A DNA stretch of 64,000 bases from Methyloversatilis discipulorum (lineage in GTDB: Bacteria > Pseudomonadota > Gammaproteobacteria > Burkholderiales > Rhodocyclaceae): NCBI RefSeq assembly GCF_000527135.1, contig NZ_AZUP01000001.1, positions 620,001-684,000 on the forward strand. Reading direction: 5' to 3'. Position 1 is the stretch's first letter; each line of letters begins with the position of its first letter. Below the pieces are notes generated by a model. It saw only the letters and a program-made list of their open reading frames with translations. It made no database searches and was not told the origin of the DNA. A program made the translations under genes and the position numbers. This document shows positions 55,131 to 64,000 of this stretch, piece by piece.

Positions 55131-58100
55131 ATGAAAACCGCACAACGTCGCCGCAGCCAGCCCCGGCTGCGCACTCTGGTTGCCACCCTCCGTAACGGCC
55201 ACGGACTGATGGTCGGGGTGGCCAGTCTGCCGCTGCTGATGTCGCCCGCGGCCTGGGCGCAGGCGATACAGGCCGATGGCCAGACCTTGACCACGGTGAC
55301 GACGGCGGGCGCGGTGACCGACGTGCGGACCGCGACGGTGTCCGGCAACACCGGCTTCAACTCCTTCAAGCACTTCAGCGTCAACGCGGGTCACACGGCC
55401 AACCTGCACGTGCCGGGCGGCGCTCTGAACCTGGTCAACATCGTGCGCGACACGCGCACCGACATCCACGGCACGCTGAACGCCATCCGCGACGGGCGCA
55501 TCGGCGGCAACGTCTATTTCGCCAATCCGCACGGTTTCGTGGTCGGTGCCGGCGGCATCGTGAACGTTGGCGCAGTGTCGATGAGCACGCCTACGCAGGC
55601 GTTCGTTGACCGCTTCTTCACCGCGCCGGGCGTGGTCGACGCCGGCGCGCTGGCTCAGTTGCTGAACGGCACGGCGCCGCTGTCGTCGGCGGCCATCCGC
55701 ATCGACGGCCGCATCAACGCGATCGACGGCGTAGAACTGGCGGCCGGCACGGTGAGCGTCAAGGGTGCCGTGCTGACTGGCGCCCGCTTCGAAGGCCAGG
55801 CACCCGATTTCACCGACGTGGTCAATGCGCAGGGCCTGGCCATCGGCAGCCGGGTGGTCGAGCGCGCCGGCCGTATATATATAGCGGCGGCGGACGACAT
55901 CGAAATCGCCGGCACGCTGGACGCCCGCGGCGGCGCCGGCACCGACGGCGGCGACATCACGCTGCGCGCCGGTCGCGACATCGTGGCCGATATCGACGCG
56001 ATGGTGACGGCCGCCGGTGATGGCGAAAGCTCCGATGGTGGCCGCATCGATTCACTGGCGCAGCGCAACGCGGTCATCCGCAGCGGCGCGGTGATGGACG
56101 CCAGCGCGGGCTCGCGCGGTGACGGCGGCTTCGTCGAGTTTTCGGCCAAGGACACGGTCGAGCTGGCTGGCGGCCAGTTCTATGCGGACGGCCGTGGCGG
56201 CGGTACGGCCGGCCTGGTGCTGATCGACCCGCTGAACATCGTGCTCAGCCAGAACCTGCTGCGCGGCGCCACCGCATACAGCGGCGTACCGGGCGGCGCC
56301 GACAGCGGCGTCACCGTCAGCGGCGCCAACCTGCTGCTGCAGGCGACCAACAGCATCACGGTCAACGACAACATCGTCGTGTCCAGCCGACTGGTCAGCA
56401 GCGACCACGTGGGCGGCGTATCGACCGGCGACTCCGGCAACATCACCTTCGAAGCGCCGAATATCCTGCTCAAGTCCGGCAGCAAAGTGCTGGCGCACGG
56501 CGGCGGCCTTTTCAGCGGCGGTGATGTCACCTTCACCGCGCACAAGGTGTCGTCGGTGAGCATCCTCGGCTACCGCGAAGCCAGTGCGTCGATCGAACTG
56601 GACAACGCGACGGTCAAGGGTCGCAACGTGTCGATGACCGCATCGACCGACGTGCAGAACCGCTGGGTCTTCGACGAAGGCAGTTTCGAACAGAACGCGG
56701 CGAACTTCGCCACCGAAGGCGCCACCGGCCTGCTGGGCATCGGCGCCACGCTGCTCGGCCTGAACATCGTCCATTCGCAGGCGGTCGGCACCTCGACCAT
56801 CACGCTGAAGGCGGGCTCGGTGGTCGAGGCGACGCAGGACCTGACACTGCTGGCCGACAACCTCACGTCGGCCGGTGCTGCGCCGGACACCGGCATCAGC
56901 GGCCCGGGCACCCAGGTGAACACGCCGCTGGGTCTGGGCGCGCTGTATGCGCGCAACAGTTCCACCGCGACCGTGGACGTGAAGTCGGGTGCCACCGTGC
57001 GCGCCGCCAACCTCAACGTGCGCGCCAACAACGACGCCACGCTCGAAGCATCGGTCGAAGCGGCCGATCCGGGCGAGGACGCCAGTTCGCAGATGAGCTT
57101 TGCGCTCGGCCTCACCTTTGCCGACGTTCAGGCAAACGCGACGGTAGAGGCCGGCGCCACGGTGCAGGTGTCGGGCGACGTGACGGTGGCGGCGACCAAT
57201 CGCAACACCTTCACCAACTCGGTCACCGCGTCGCTCGGCAACGAAGGCAAGGCGGCGGCCGCGATCGCGGTAAGCCAGCTGTCGTCGGAAGCGAATGCAT
57301 CGCTGAACGCCAACGTCGCCGACGCGACCAAGGTGCAGGTGCTGGCGATCAATGACAACACCTCGAATGCCACCACGGCCGAAGCCAAGGTCGGCACCTC
57401 GCTGAACGACGCCATCCTCGACGCGGCGAAGGAGAAGGCCAAGCCGATCACCGACACCGGCGGCTTCATCGAGGAAAAACTGTGGGAAAAGCTGCTCTCC
57501 GGTGCCGAGCCGGACGCCAAGGCGCAGAAGCCGCAATCGACCTCGCTGCGCATTGGCGGCGCCATCGCCTGGGTGGACAGCGACGCGACGGCGTCGGCCA
57601 GCATCGGCCCGAACGCCAACGTGCATGCCAGCGACCGCGCGGTCGTGGCGGCGCGCACGCTGGGCTCGGACATCCAGGTGGTGGCCGAGGCCTCGGCGAT
57701 TTCCCAATCGAAGGACCGCGCCACCGGCAACACCGCCCGCAACACCTTCTCGGCCGGCATCGCCATCGGCAATTTCAGCCATGACGCGCTCGCCACCATA
57801 GGCCGCAGCGCCACGGTGACCGCACCGCGCATCGCGGTCGCGTCGGACGTGATCATTCCGGTGCGCGAGACGCTGATCACCGGCGGCAGTTTCACCCGCT
57901 GGGACGGCCTGTCCACGGTGAAGGACTGGTTCAACGACCTCACCGGCATCCTCGACGTGTTCAACGGCGCCTCGGCCGCCAAGTCCACGTCCGACAACTC
58001 GAACAACGCGATTTCGCTGTCCGGCTCGTTCAGCCTGCTGCAGTTCGATCACGCGGCGAAGACCGAGGTGCAGGAATCGGCGAAGCTGAACCTGACCGGC

Positions 58101-61100
58101 AACGCCAGCGGCGCCTGGACGGCAAGTTACGAAACCGTGGCCGACGACAGTTCGACCTCGGAAGACGAACAGGTCTTGCAGGACTGGTCCTTCGGTGCGC
58201 CAGCCGACATCAGTGCGAAGCGTGACGTGACGCTGCTGTTCCACGGCGGTCACTTCCTGCCGGGCGGCACCGGTGGTGGCAGCGGCAGCAAGGGCCTGGG
58301 CATGGCCTATACGCAGGAAATCCTGAACGGCGACAGCCTGGTGTTCGTGCGCGAGGGCGCCGCCATCCAGGGCGTAACCGAAAGCGTCAGCGGCAGCACC
58401 GCCGGCCAGCGCAGCTACACCGTCACCGGCACGCGCGCGACCGACGAAGTGAACATTTCTGCCGGGGGCAAGGATCTGGTCATTTCGCTGGCGACGATCG
58501 CTGGCTACGGATCGAGCTTCGGCATCAACGGCTCGGTGTCCATCGTCGAGGTGACGAACAACACGCGGGCGCTGGTCGACGACGAAGCCACGCTGCGCGC
58601 CGGCACGCTGTCGATCACCGCGCTTGACGAACCGGTGCTGTGGTCGATCGCCGGCGGCTTCAACAAGTCGGAATCGGCCGGCGTCGGCCTCGGCATCGCC
58701 TACAACGGCGTCACCGGCACCACCGAGGCGCTGGTCGGCGACAACGACAGCGAGGCGCTGAACGAAGGCGACACGCGAAGCAGCCAGCGCGCGATCACCA
58801 ATGCCGTCATCCAGTCCGGCGACGTGACGGTGGAGGCGCGCGCCAGCGGTCGCATGGAGGCGATCGCGGTGACCGGCGCGGTGGCGGTCAGCGGCAGCAG
58901 CAGCGAAAGCAGTTCGCAGGGCGGCTTCTTCGGCAGCATCAAGAGCAAGTACGAAGAGGTGCAGACCAAGATCGCCGGCATGGTCGAACTGAAGCCGACC
59001 TCGACCTCGAAGCAGGGCAATACCAGCAGCCAGGGCACGCAGTCCAAGCCCAGCTTCGGCCTGTCAGCCGCCGGCAGCGCGGCGGTCAATGACGTGACGC
59101 TCGTGACGCGCGCGAAGCTGGCCGGCGTGACGGTGGATCAGGCGGATGGGGGCAGCGCGGCCAAGCTGACCGTGCTCGGCGTGTCAGACCTCGACATCGT
59201 CACCGCCTCCGGTGCGGCCGCCTTCACGCGCGCCAACAACCCGAGCCAGAACAAGTCGGCCGCGGTCACCGGCAGCGTGTCGGTGAACATGATCGACAAC
59301 ACGGTCGAAGGCCTGGTCGAGAACGCCGACCTGAACGACACGCAGGACGTGACGGTGCAGGCGCTGGCCGGCGGCGAGCAGCTGTCGATCGCCATCGGCG
59401 TTGCGGCCAACGCGAGCAGCAATCAGAACCAGAGTTCGTATTCGCTGACCGGCTCGCTGTCGCTGTCCATCATCGACAACACGATACGCGCCGCGCTGAA
59501 TTCGACCGATCTGACCGGCGCTGCCGGCGGCGGCCGCGCGCTCGACGTGACCGCCTACAACCGCATGTTCATCGGTACCGGCGGCGGCACGCTGGCCATC
59601 GGTGGCAAGACCGGCGCCGGCGGCGCGGTCACCTATTCCGATGTCGCCAACATCGTCACCGCCGAGATCGCCGGCGGTTCGACGGTGAGCGGCGTCGACA
59701 GCGCGGCCGTGCGCGCCTTCAACGCGACCGAGATCGGCGCCGGTGCTGCGCACGGACAGGCGTCTGCGTCGAACAACGCGAATTCGATCGGCGGTGCGGT
59801 CGTCATCACCGAAATCGACAACGACACCACGGCGCAGATCGTCGGCCTGTCCTCGGTCACGGCCACTGGCGCGGTCGACGTACTGGCGCAGGACCGCGGC
59901 GCCGATGCGGCACTCGAAGACACGATAGAGCCCGGCAACCAGCGCGAGAACACGGTCAAGGGGCTGGACTACTGCGGTCGCAGTGGCGCCGGCGCGACGC
60001 CCAGCGGCAACTGCATCACCTCGGTGGCCGGCATCCTGCAGGTCAATATCGGCAGCAACAGCAATGCGGTCGGCGCGTCATTCAACTGGAGTTCGATCGA
60101 CAACGACCTGACCGCGAAGGTCGAGAATTCGAAGGTCGACGTCACCGGCGCGGCCGGCCGGCTGAACGTGAAGGCGGAATCCGACGTGCTGATCACCTCG
60201 ATCGCCGTCGGTGTCGGCGCGTCGAGCAAGGTGTCGGGTGTCGGCTCGGTGTCGGTCAATTTCATCGACAACGATCTGCTGGCGAACGTCAGTGCGCCGC
60301 AGGGCAACACCGCCTTCGACGACGTGTCGGCCGCCAGCGTCACGATAGAGGCGAAGGACCGCTCGCGCATCGACACGCTGGCCGGCGGTTTCTCGGCCAG
60401 CATGAACAGCGTGGCCATCGGCGCCTCGGTCGCCTACTCGGAAATCTTCAACACGGTGCAGGCGCAGATCGACCGCGCCCATGTCGACGCCGCGGGCACG
60501 CTGAGTCTTACTTCGCTGTCCGACGCGCGCATCCGTAGCCTGTCGGTCGCCGGCGGGCTGGCGCTGGGCAGTTCGCCAGCGGTCAGTGCGTCGATCTCGG
60601 TGAACTTCATCGGCAACCGGACCGAATCGACGGTCGATGACGCGCTGCTGGAAGACAGCGGCGACGGCAACACGGTCACCGTCAGTGCGACCGACAGCTC
60701 GCGTCTGCAGTCGCTGGCCGGTGCGGTCGCTGTGGGCATCGGCGGCAGCGCGGTCGGCGGCGCCTTCGGCTACAACAAGATCGGCAATACGACGCTCGCC
60801 TCGATCGATGACGCGACCGTGCGCAACGCGTCGGCGCTGAGCCTGACCGCGCTGGAGACGGCCACCATCGAGACGCTGGCGCTGGCCGCTGGCGGCGCAC
60901 AGAGCGTGGCGCTGTCCGGTTCGATCACCCTCAACCACATCGGCATGTATTCCGGCGACACCAATGCCGGTGGCGAAGGCGGCAACGTCACCACCGCCGA
61001 AATCGTCGGCAGCACGCTGGAGAACGTCGACAACGACTCGGCCATCACGCTGCAGGCATCCGACACATCGACCATCAAGTCGCTGGCCGGTGCCGCCGCC

Positions 61101-64000
61101 TTCTCGGGCAACGCAGCGGTGGGCGGAGCGGTCGGCGACAACTGGGTGCGCAACACGGCGAAGGCGCGCGTCCATGACAGCACCATCGGCGGCGCGGCTT
61201 CGCTGACGCTGACCGGCAGCAACACGGCGCTGATCGAATCCGGCTCGGTGGCCGGCGCCGGTGCGGCTACCGGTGCCTTCGCCGGTTCGGCATCGAGCAA
61301 CCGCACGGACAACAAGACGGTCGCCGAGGTCACCGGCTCCGACATCAGCGGCGGCACCGCTGCGGTGTCGGTCAACGCGGTCGACAGCGCGCGCATCAAT
61401 GCGCTGGCCGGCGCGGTCGGCATCAGTGGCTCGGCCGGCGTCGGCGCCGCCATCGCGGTGAACAAGATCGCCAATTCGACGCACGCCACGGTGTCCGGTC
61501 TGAAGAGCAGCGGCTTCGACGTGACCAACCTGATCCTCAGCGCCGATTCGCTGGCGACGATCAAGACCGCGGCAGTCGGCATTGGCGGTGGCGTCGATGT
61601 CGGCGTTGGCGGATCGGTGGCGGTCAACCTGATCAACTCGGACACCCGTGCGGTGATCAAGGAAGGCGCCGACATCGAAGCGCGCGACAACGTCGCGGTG
61701 CTGGCCGAGTCGGACGACAAGATCACGGTGCTGGCCGGCGCGGCCGGCATCGGCATCACCGCCGCCGGCGTCGGCGCGTCGGCCACGGTGAACGAGATCG
61801 GTGGTGCGACCGAAGCGGCCATCCGCGGCAGTTCGGTGGCGGCACGCGCGCAGCAGGGCAGTGGCGTCAGCGTGAACACCGGCGAGATCGGCGGCGTGAA
61901 CCTGCGCGCCAGCATCGACCGGATGAACCAGAGCGGCGGCGGCTATTCTTCGTCCAACCCCTTCGTCGCGCCCGACCTCGTCGCGTCGCGCACGCGCGAG
62001 AACGTGCGCGGCATCGCGGTCAATGCGACCTCGACCCACCAGACAACGACGGCTGTCGCCAACGTCGCCGGCGGCAGCTTCGCCGGCGTCGCGGCCACCG
62101 TTAGCATGAACATCATCGGCGGCGAAACCACCGCCACGGTGACCGACTCGGTGCTCAATGGCGGCGACAACAGTGCCGCCAGCACTGCGCAGGCGGTCAG
62201 CATCAAGGCGGCCGACCACGCCTACGGCAACACCTTCATCGGCTCGATCGCGGTCGGCCTCGCCGGTGTCGGCGCGTCGGCCGACGTGAACGTGTTCGAT
62301 CGCGACACACGTGCCGGCGTCAGCGGCAGCACAAGTTCGGTCACCGCCAAGGGCGCGGCGACGGTGAAGGCGCGCTCCAGCCAGGGCGTGTCGTCCATCG
62401 TCGTCGGCGCCGCTGGCGGTGCAGTGGCGGTGGTGGGCAGCGGCTCGGTCGCCAAGTTCACCAGCACCACCGAAGCCTATTCGGACGACGCCGTCTGGCG
62501 CGTCGGCGCGCTCGACATCCGCGCCGACCACGACTCCGTCTTCCTGGTGGCCGGAGGCGGCCTGGCGGCCGGCGGCGTGGCCGGTTCGGGCACCTTCGCG
62601 GTGGGCCTCGATACCAGCACGACCGAGGCCCGCGTCGATGGCGGCGGTATCGATGCCGACGGTCAGGTCAACGTGATGGCCGACAGTTCGACCGAAATGC
62701 GCACCTGGGCCATCGGCGGTGCCGGTGGCGGTGCGGCCGGCATTGCCGGCGCGGTGGCGGTCGGCATCATCGATAGCACGACCACCGCCAAGGTGGTCGA
62801 CAGCCGGGTCGGCAGCGCAGCGGACCGCAGCGGTGGACTGGCGGTGCAGGCGACCGACAGCGTGGTGACCGAAAGCCGCGCCGGCGTGGCGGCGGTCGGC
62901 GGCATCGGCGGTGCAGGTGCCGGTGCCTCGGTGACCAAGGTGGACAACACGACGACGGCCACCATCCAGGACAGCAATGTCGACGTAGACAACGACATCG
63001 CGGTCACCGCGCGCGCCGAGCGCAATATGTCGAATGCGGCGGTCGCTGCGGCGGCCGGCGGCACCGTCGGTATCGGCGGTGCAGTGGCGGTCACGGTGAT
63101 GAATGCCGGCCTGAGCGGCGACGCGTCGGACGAGGCGGACAAGGACAACAATGGCACGCTGAGCAAGGCCAATGCCTTCTCCAGCGGTGACCAGCTCAAG
63201 ACCGGTGATGACGAAGGGAACATCAGCACCGGCAGCAACTTCTCGCAGTCGGACATCACGCGCATCAACGCCAGCGGCAAGGTGGCAGCCAAGGGCAGCG
63301 TCAGCGCCGCGCCGGACGGCTCGACGCGCGCGACCGTGGTCGATACCGCCAATACGGCGGCCAATACGCTGCGCGCCGGCGGCAACATCCGCATCACGGC
63401 GTCCGAGAAGGACAAGGTGGATGTGCTGGTCGGTGGCGGAGCGTTGGGCGGCATTGCCGGCGTTGGTGCAGCGGTCGGCGTGCTCGACGTGCGCCACGAT
63501 GTGCGGGCGACGACCGACGGCGCGATCACGTTGCGTGCCGATACGGGTGACATCGAACTCGACGCCAGCACCGGACGGCTGGAGGCCGGCACGGCGGCGG
63601 TGAACGTGAAGAGCTATCAGGCGGCCGGCGGTCTGGTCGGCGTCGGCGCTGCGGTGGCGACGGCCGATCTGGCCAATACCGTCGTCGCCAAGCTGGGTGA
63701 TGGCACCCAGGCGACGGTCGGCAGCGCGGCCGGCGACGTGCGCGTGCTCGCCGGTGACGCGATGGACGCCAGTGCGCACGCCGAAGGCTACGCAGTAGGC
63801 GTGGTGGCGGCCGGCATCGTCATCGCACGTGCCGACAAGGCGGGCAGCAGTACGGCGCAGATCGGCGAAGCCGATACCACCAGTCAGGCGGCTGCGACTT
63901 CGGTCACTCTGGGCGGCGGCGCGCTGGCGGTCGAGTCGACACGCAGCGACGCCGTCAGTGCAAGTTCGAAAGCCGGCTCCGGCGGCGTGGCAGCCGGTTC
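55131..64000 (+). CDS. Giant LktA-type filamentous adhesin (TpsA/haemagglutinin family), 3' end outside window
   Basis: One open frame from the ATG at 55131 to the right edge, at least 2,956 codons with no stop (checked at about 30 points). An extended signal peptide typical of two-partner-secreted proteins (basic KTAQRRRSQPRLR, hydrophobic MVGVASLPLLMSPAAWAQ) precedes the TPS/haemagglutination domain, which keeps NVYFANPHGFVVG and a FNSFKHFSVNAG segment. The rest is a very long beta-helix of degenerate repeats with runs such as VDNDTTA-like DNDTTAQIVG, SIDNDLTAKV and LAGAVAVGIGGSAVGGA: acidic DN turns alternating with Ala/Gly/Val strands. It is probably a surface adhesin exported through a TpsB pore, which is not in the window. 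Confidence 0.88.
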   Translation, partial: MKTAQRRRSQPRLRTLVATLRNGHGLMVGVASLPLLMSPAAWAQAIQADGQTLTTVTTAGAVTDVRTATVSGNTGFNSFKHFSVNAGHTANLHVPGGALNLVNIVRDTRTDIHGTLNAIRDGRIGGNVYFANPHGFVVGAGGIVNVGAVSMSTPTQAFVDRFFTAPGVVDAGALAQLLNGTAPLSSAAIRIDGRINAIDGVELAAGTVSVKGAVLTGARFEGQAPDFTDVVNAQGLAIGSRVVERAGRIYIAAADDIEIAGTLDARGGAGTDGGDITLRAGRDIVADIDAMVTAAGDGESSDGGRIDSLAQRNAVIRSGAVMDASAGSRGDGGFVEFSAKDTVELAGGQFYADGRGGGTAGLVLIDPLNIVLSQNLLRGATAYSGVPGGADSGVTVSGANLLLQATNSITVNDNIVVSSRLVSSDHVGGVSTGDSGNITFEAPNILLKSGSKVLAHGGGLFSGGDVTFTAHKVSSVSILGYREASASIELDNATVKGRNVSMTASTDVQNRWVFDEGSFEQNAANFATEGATGLLGIGATLLGLNIVHSQAVGTSTITLKAGSVVEATQDLTLLADNLTSAGAAPDTGISGPGTQVNTPLGLGALYARNSSTATVDVKSGATVRAANLNVRANNDATLEASVEAADPGEDASSQMSFALGLTFADVQANATVEAGATVQVSGDVTVAATNRNTFTNSVTASLGNEGKAAAAIAVSQLSSEANASLNANVADATKVQVLAINDNTSNATTAEAKVGTSLNDAILDAAKEKAKPITDTGGFIEEKLWEKLLSGAEPDAKAQKPQSTSLRIGGAIAWVDSDATASASIGPNANVHASDRAVVAARTLGSDIQVVAEASAISQSKDRATGNTARNTFSAGIAIGNFSHDALATIGRSATVTAPRIAVASDVIIPVRETLITGGSFTRWDGLSTVKDWFNDLTGILDVFNGASAAKSTSDNSNNAISLSGSFSLLQFDHAAKTEVQESAKLNLTGNASGAWTASYETVADDSSTSEDEQVLQDWSFGAPADISAKRDVTLLFHGGHFLPGGTGGGSGSKGLGMAYTQEILNGDSLVFVREGAAIQGVTESVSGSTAGQRSYTVTGTRATDEVNISAGGKDLVISLATIAGYGSSFGINGSVSIVEVTNNTRALVDDEATLRAGTLSITALDEPVLWSIAGGFNKSESAGVGLGIAYNGVTGTTEALVGDNDSEALNEGDTRSSQRAITNAVIQSGDVTVEARASGRMEAIAVTGAVAVSGSSSESSSQGGFFGSIKSKYEEVQTKIAGMVELKPTSTSKQGNTSSQGTQSKPSFGLSAAGSAAVNDVTLVTRAKLAGVTVDQADGGSAAKLTVLGVSDLDIVTASGAAAFTRANNPSQNKSAAVTGSVSVNMIDNTVEGLVENADLNDTQDVTVQALAGGEQLSIAIGVAANASSNQNQSSYSLTGSLSLSIIDNTIRAALNSTDLTGAAGGGRALDVTAYNRMFIGTGGGTLAIGGKTGAGGAVTYSDVANIVTAEIAGGSTVSGVDSAAVRAFNATEIGAGAAHGQASASNNANSIGGAVVITEIDNDTTAQIVGLSSVTATGAVDVLAQDRGADAALEDTIEPGNQRENTVKGLDYCGRSGAGATPSGNCITSVAGILQVNIGSNSNAVGASFNWSSIDNDLTAKVENSKVDVTGAAGRLNVKAESDVLITSIAVGVGASSKVSGVGSVSVNFIDNDLLANVSAPQGNTAFDDVSAASVTIEAKDRSRIDTLAGGFSASMNSVAIGASVAYSEIFNTVQAQIDRAHVDAAGTLSLTSLSDARIRSLSVAGGLALGSSPAVSASISVNFIGNRTESTVDDALLEDSGDGNTVTVSATDSSRLQSLAGAVAVGIGGSAVGGAFGYNKIGNTTLASIDDATVRNASALSLTALETATIETLALAAGGAQSVALSGSITLNHIGMYSGDTNAGGEGGNVTTAEIVGSTLENVDNDSAITLQASDTSTIKSLAGAAAFSGNAAVGGAVGDNWVRNTAKARVHDSTIGGAASLTLTGSNTALIESGSVAGAGAATGAFAGSASSNRTDNKTVAEVTGSDISGGTAAVSVNAVDSARINALAGAVGISGSAGVGAAIAVNKIANSTHATVSGLKSSGFDVTNLILSADSLATIKTAAVGIGGGVDVGVGGSVAVNLINSDTRAVIKEGADIEARDNVAVLAESDDKITVLAGAAGIGITAAGVGASATVNEIGGATEAAIRGSSVAARAQQGSGVSVNTGEIGGVNLRASIDRMNQSGGGYSSSNPFVAPDLVASRTRENVRGIAVNATSTHQTTTAVANVAGGSFAGVAATVSMNIIGGETTATVTDSVLNGGDNSAASTAQAVSIKAADHAYGNTFIGSIAVGLAGVGASADVNVFDRDTRAGVSGSTSSVTAKGAATVKARSSQGVSSIVVGAAGGAVAVVGSGSVAKFTSTTEAYSDDAVWRVGALDIRADHDSVFLVAGGGLAAGGVAGSGTFAVGLDTSTTEARVDGGGIDADGQVNVMADSSTEMRTWAIGGAGGGAAGIAGAVAVGIIDSTTTAKVVDSRVGSAADRSGGLAVQATDSVVTESRAGVAAVGGIGGAGAGASVTKVDNTTTATIQDSNVDVDNDIAVTARAERNMSNAAVAAAAGGTVGIGGAVAVTVMNAGLSGDASDEADKDNNGTLSKANAFSSGDQLKTGDDEGNISTGSNFSQSDITRINASGKVAAKGSVSAAPDGSTRATVVDTANTAANTLRAGGNIRITASEKDKVDVLVGGGALGGIAGVGAAVGVLDVRHDVRATTDGAITLRADTGDIELDASTGRLEAGTAAVNVKSYQAAGGLVGVGAAVATADLANTVVAKLGDGTQATVGSAAGDVRVLAGDAMDASAHAEGYAVGVVAAGIVIARADKAGSSTAQIGEADTTSQAAATSVTLGGGALAVESTRSDAVSASSKAGSGGVAAG

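Noticed and set aside
59990..60010. Frameshift in the adhesin gene near 60 kb
   Set aside because: A first reading seemed shifted, but recounting the line boundary restored the frame; codon starts stay in register on both sides.
60078..63779. Open frame of 1,233 codons on the minus strand inside the adhesin gene
   Set aside because: Antisense shadow of GC-rich repeats; the product is His/Arg/Asp-rich low complexity with no domain, while the plus frame has a signal peptide and TPS domain. The same applies to 56052-58253 and 57128-58006.

Overview
The window is GC-rich, gene-dense chromosomal DNA from a Gram-negative bacterium. Gene order (rimP-nusA-infB-rbfA-truB-rpsO-pnp, minC-minD-minE, ppk1/ppx, parE-parC), Mla-type lipid transport, two-partner-type adhesin and PEP-CTERM protein all fit a betaproteobacterium. 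My best guess is Rhodocyclales (Methyloversatilis-like), but this is inference from gene content, not from a marker-gene comparison. I see no integrase, transposase, phage gene or CRISPR array; it reads as core chromosome with a few accessory blocks.

Layout. 1-6.5 kb: an acyl-CoA synthetase family gene running off the left edge, a PAS histidine kinase, a small methyltransferase, the tRNA 2-selenouridine synthase mnmH, and the divergent pair tesA/ybbA. 6.6-15.2 kb: a tightly packed eight-gene minus-strand operon (radical SAM ArsS-like protein, Na+/solute symporter, metallophosphoesterase, TVP38-flavoreductase fusion, two arsenosugar-type glycosyltransferases, DUF3047 exported protein, SelD-N-terminal-type flavoprotein). 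It is the most interesting block: it looks like an organo-arsenic or organo-selenium natural-product pathway, sits next to mnmH, and lacks a recognisable arsM. 15.3-24.4 kb: acryloyl-CoA reductase-like gene, two small c-type cytochromes, minCDE with a spermidine-synthase-like gene, hslO (Hsp33) with an altered zinc site, small exported proteins, then ppk1. 24.6-30.3 kb: ppx followed by an MCE/Mla lipid transport operon with a STAS-fused permease, PqiC-like lipoprotein and GAF protein. 30.3-36.7 kb: gcvH, RNase AM/yciO pair, M50 protease, trpS, scpAB, rluB.

36.7-45.4 kb: the transcription/translation operon rimP-nusA-infB-rbfA-truB, then rpsO and pnp with a strong promoter, terminator and leader hairpins. 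45.5-45.8 kb: tRNA-Pro(TGG), tRNA-Arg(TCT) and tRNA-His(GTG) behind one near-consensus promoter. 46-52 kb: bacterioferritin lacking the haem methionine, rdgC, parE and parC (with a repeat-like spacer). 52-55 kb: a divergent membrane histidine kinase / NarL-type regulator pair and a PEP-CTERM protein. 55.1-64 kb: one uninterrupted reading frame (at least 2,956 codons) for a giant LktA-type filamentous adhesin, cut by the right edge, with a striking triple half-site operator just upstream.

Several start codons were moved from the longest reading frame using ribosome binding sites, family N-termini and overlap with neighbours. Motif positions are counted by eye. No database search was run; family names are recognised from motifs.
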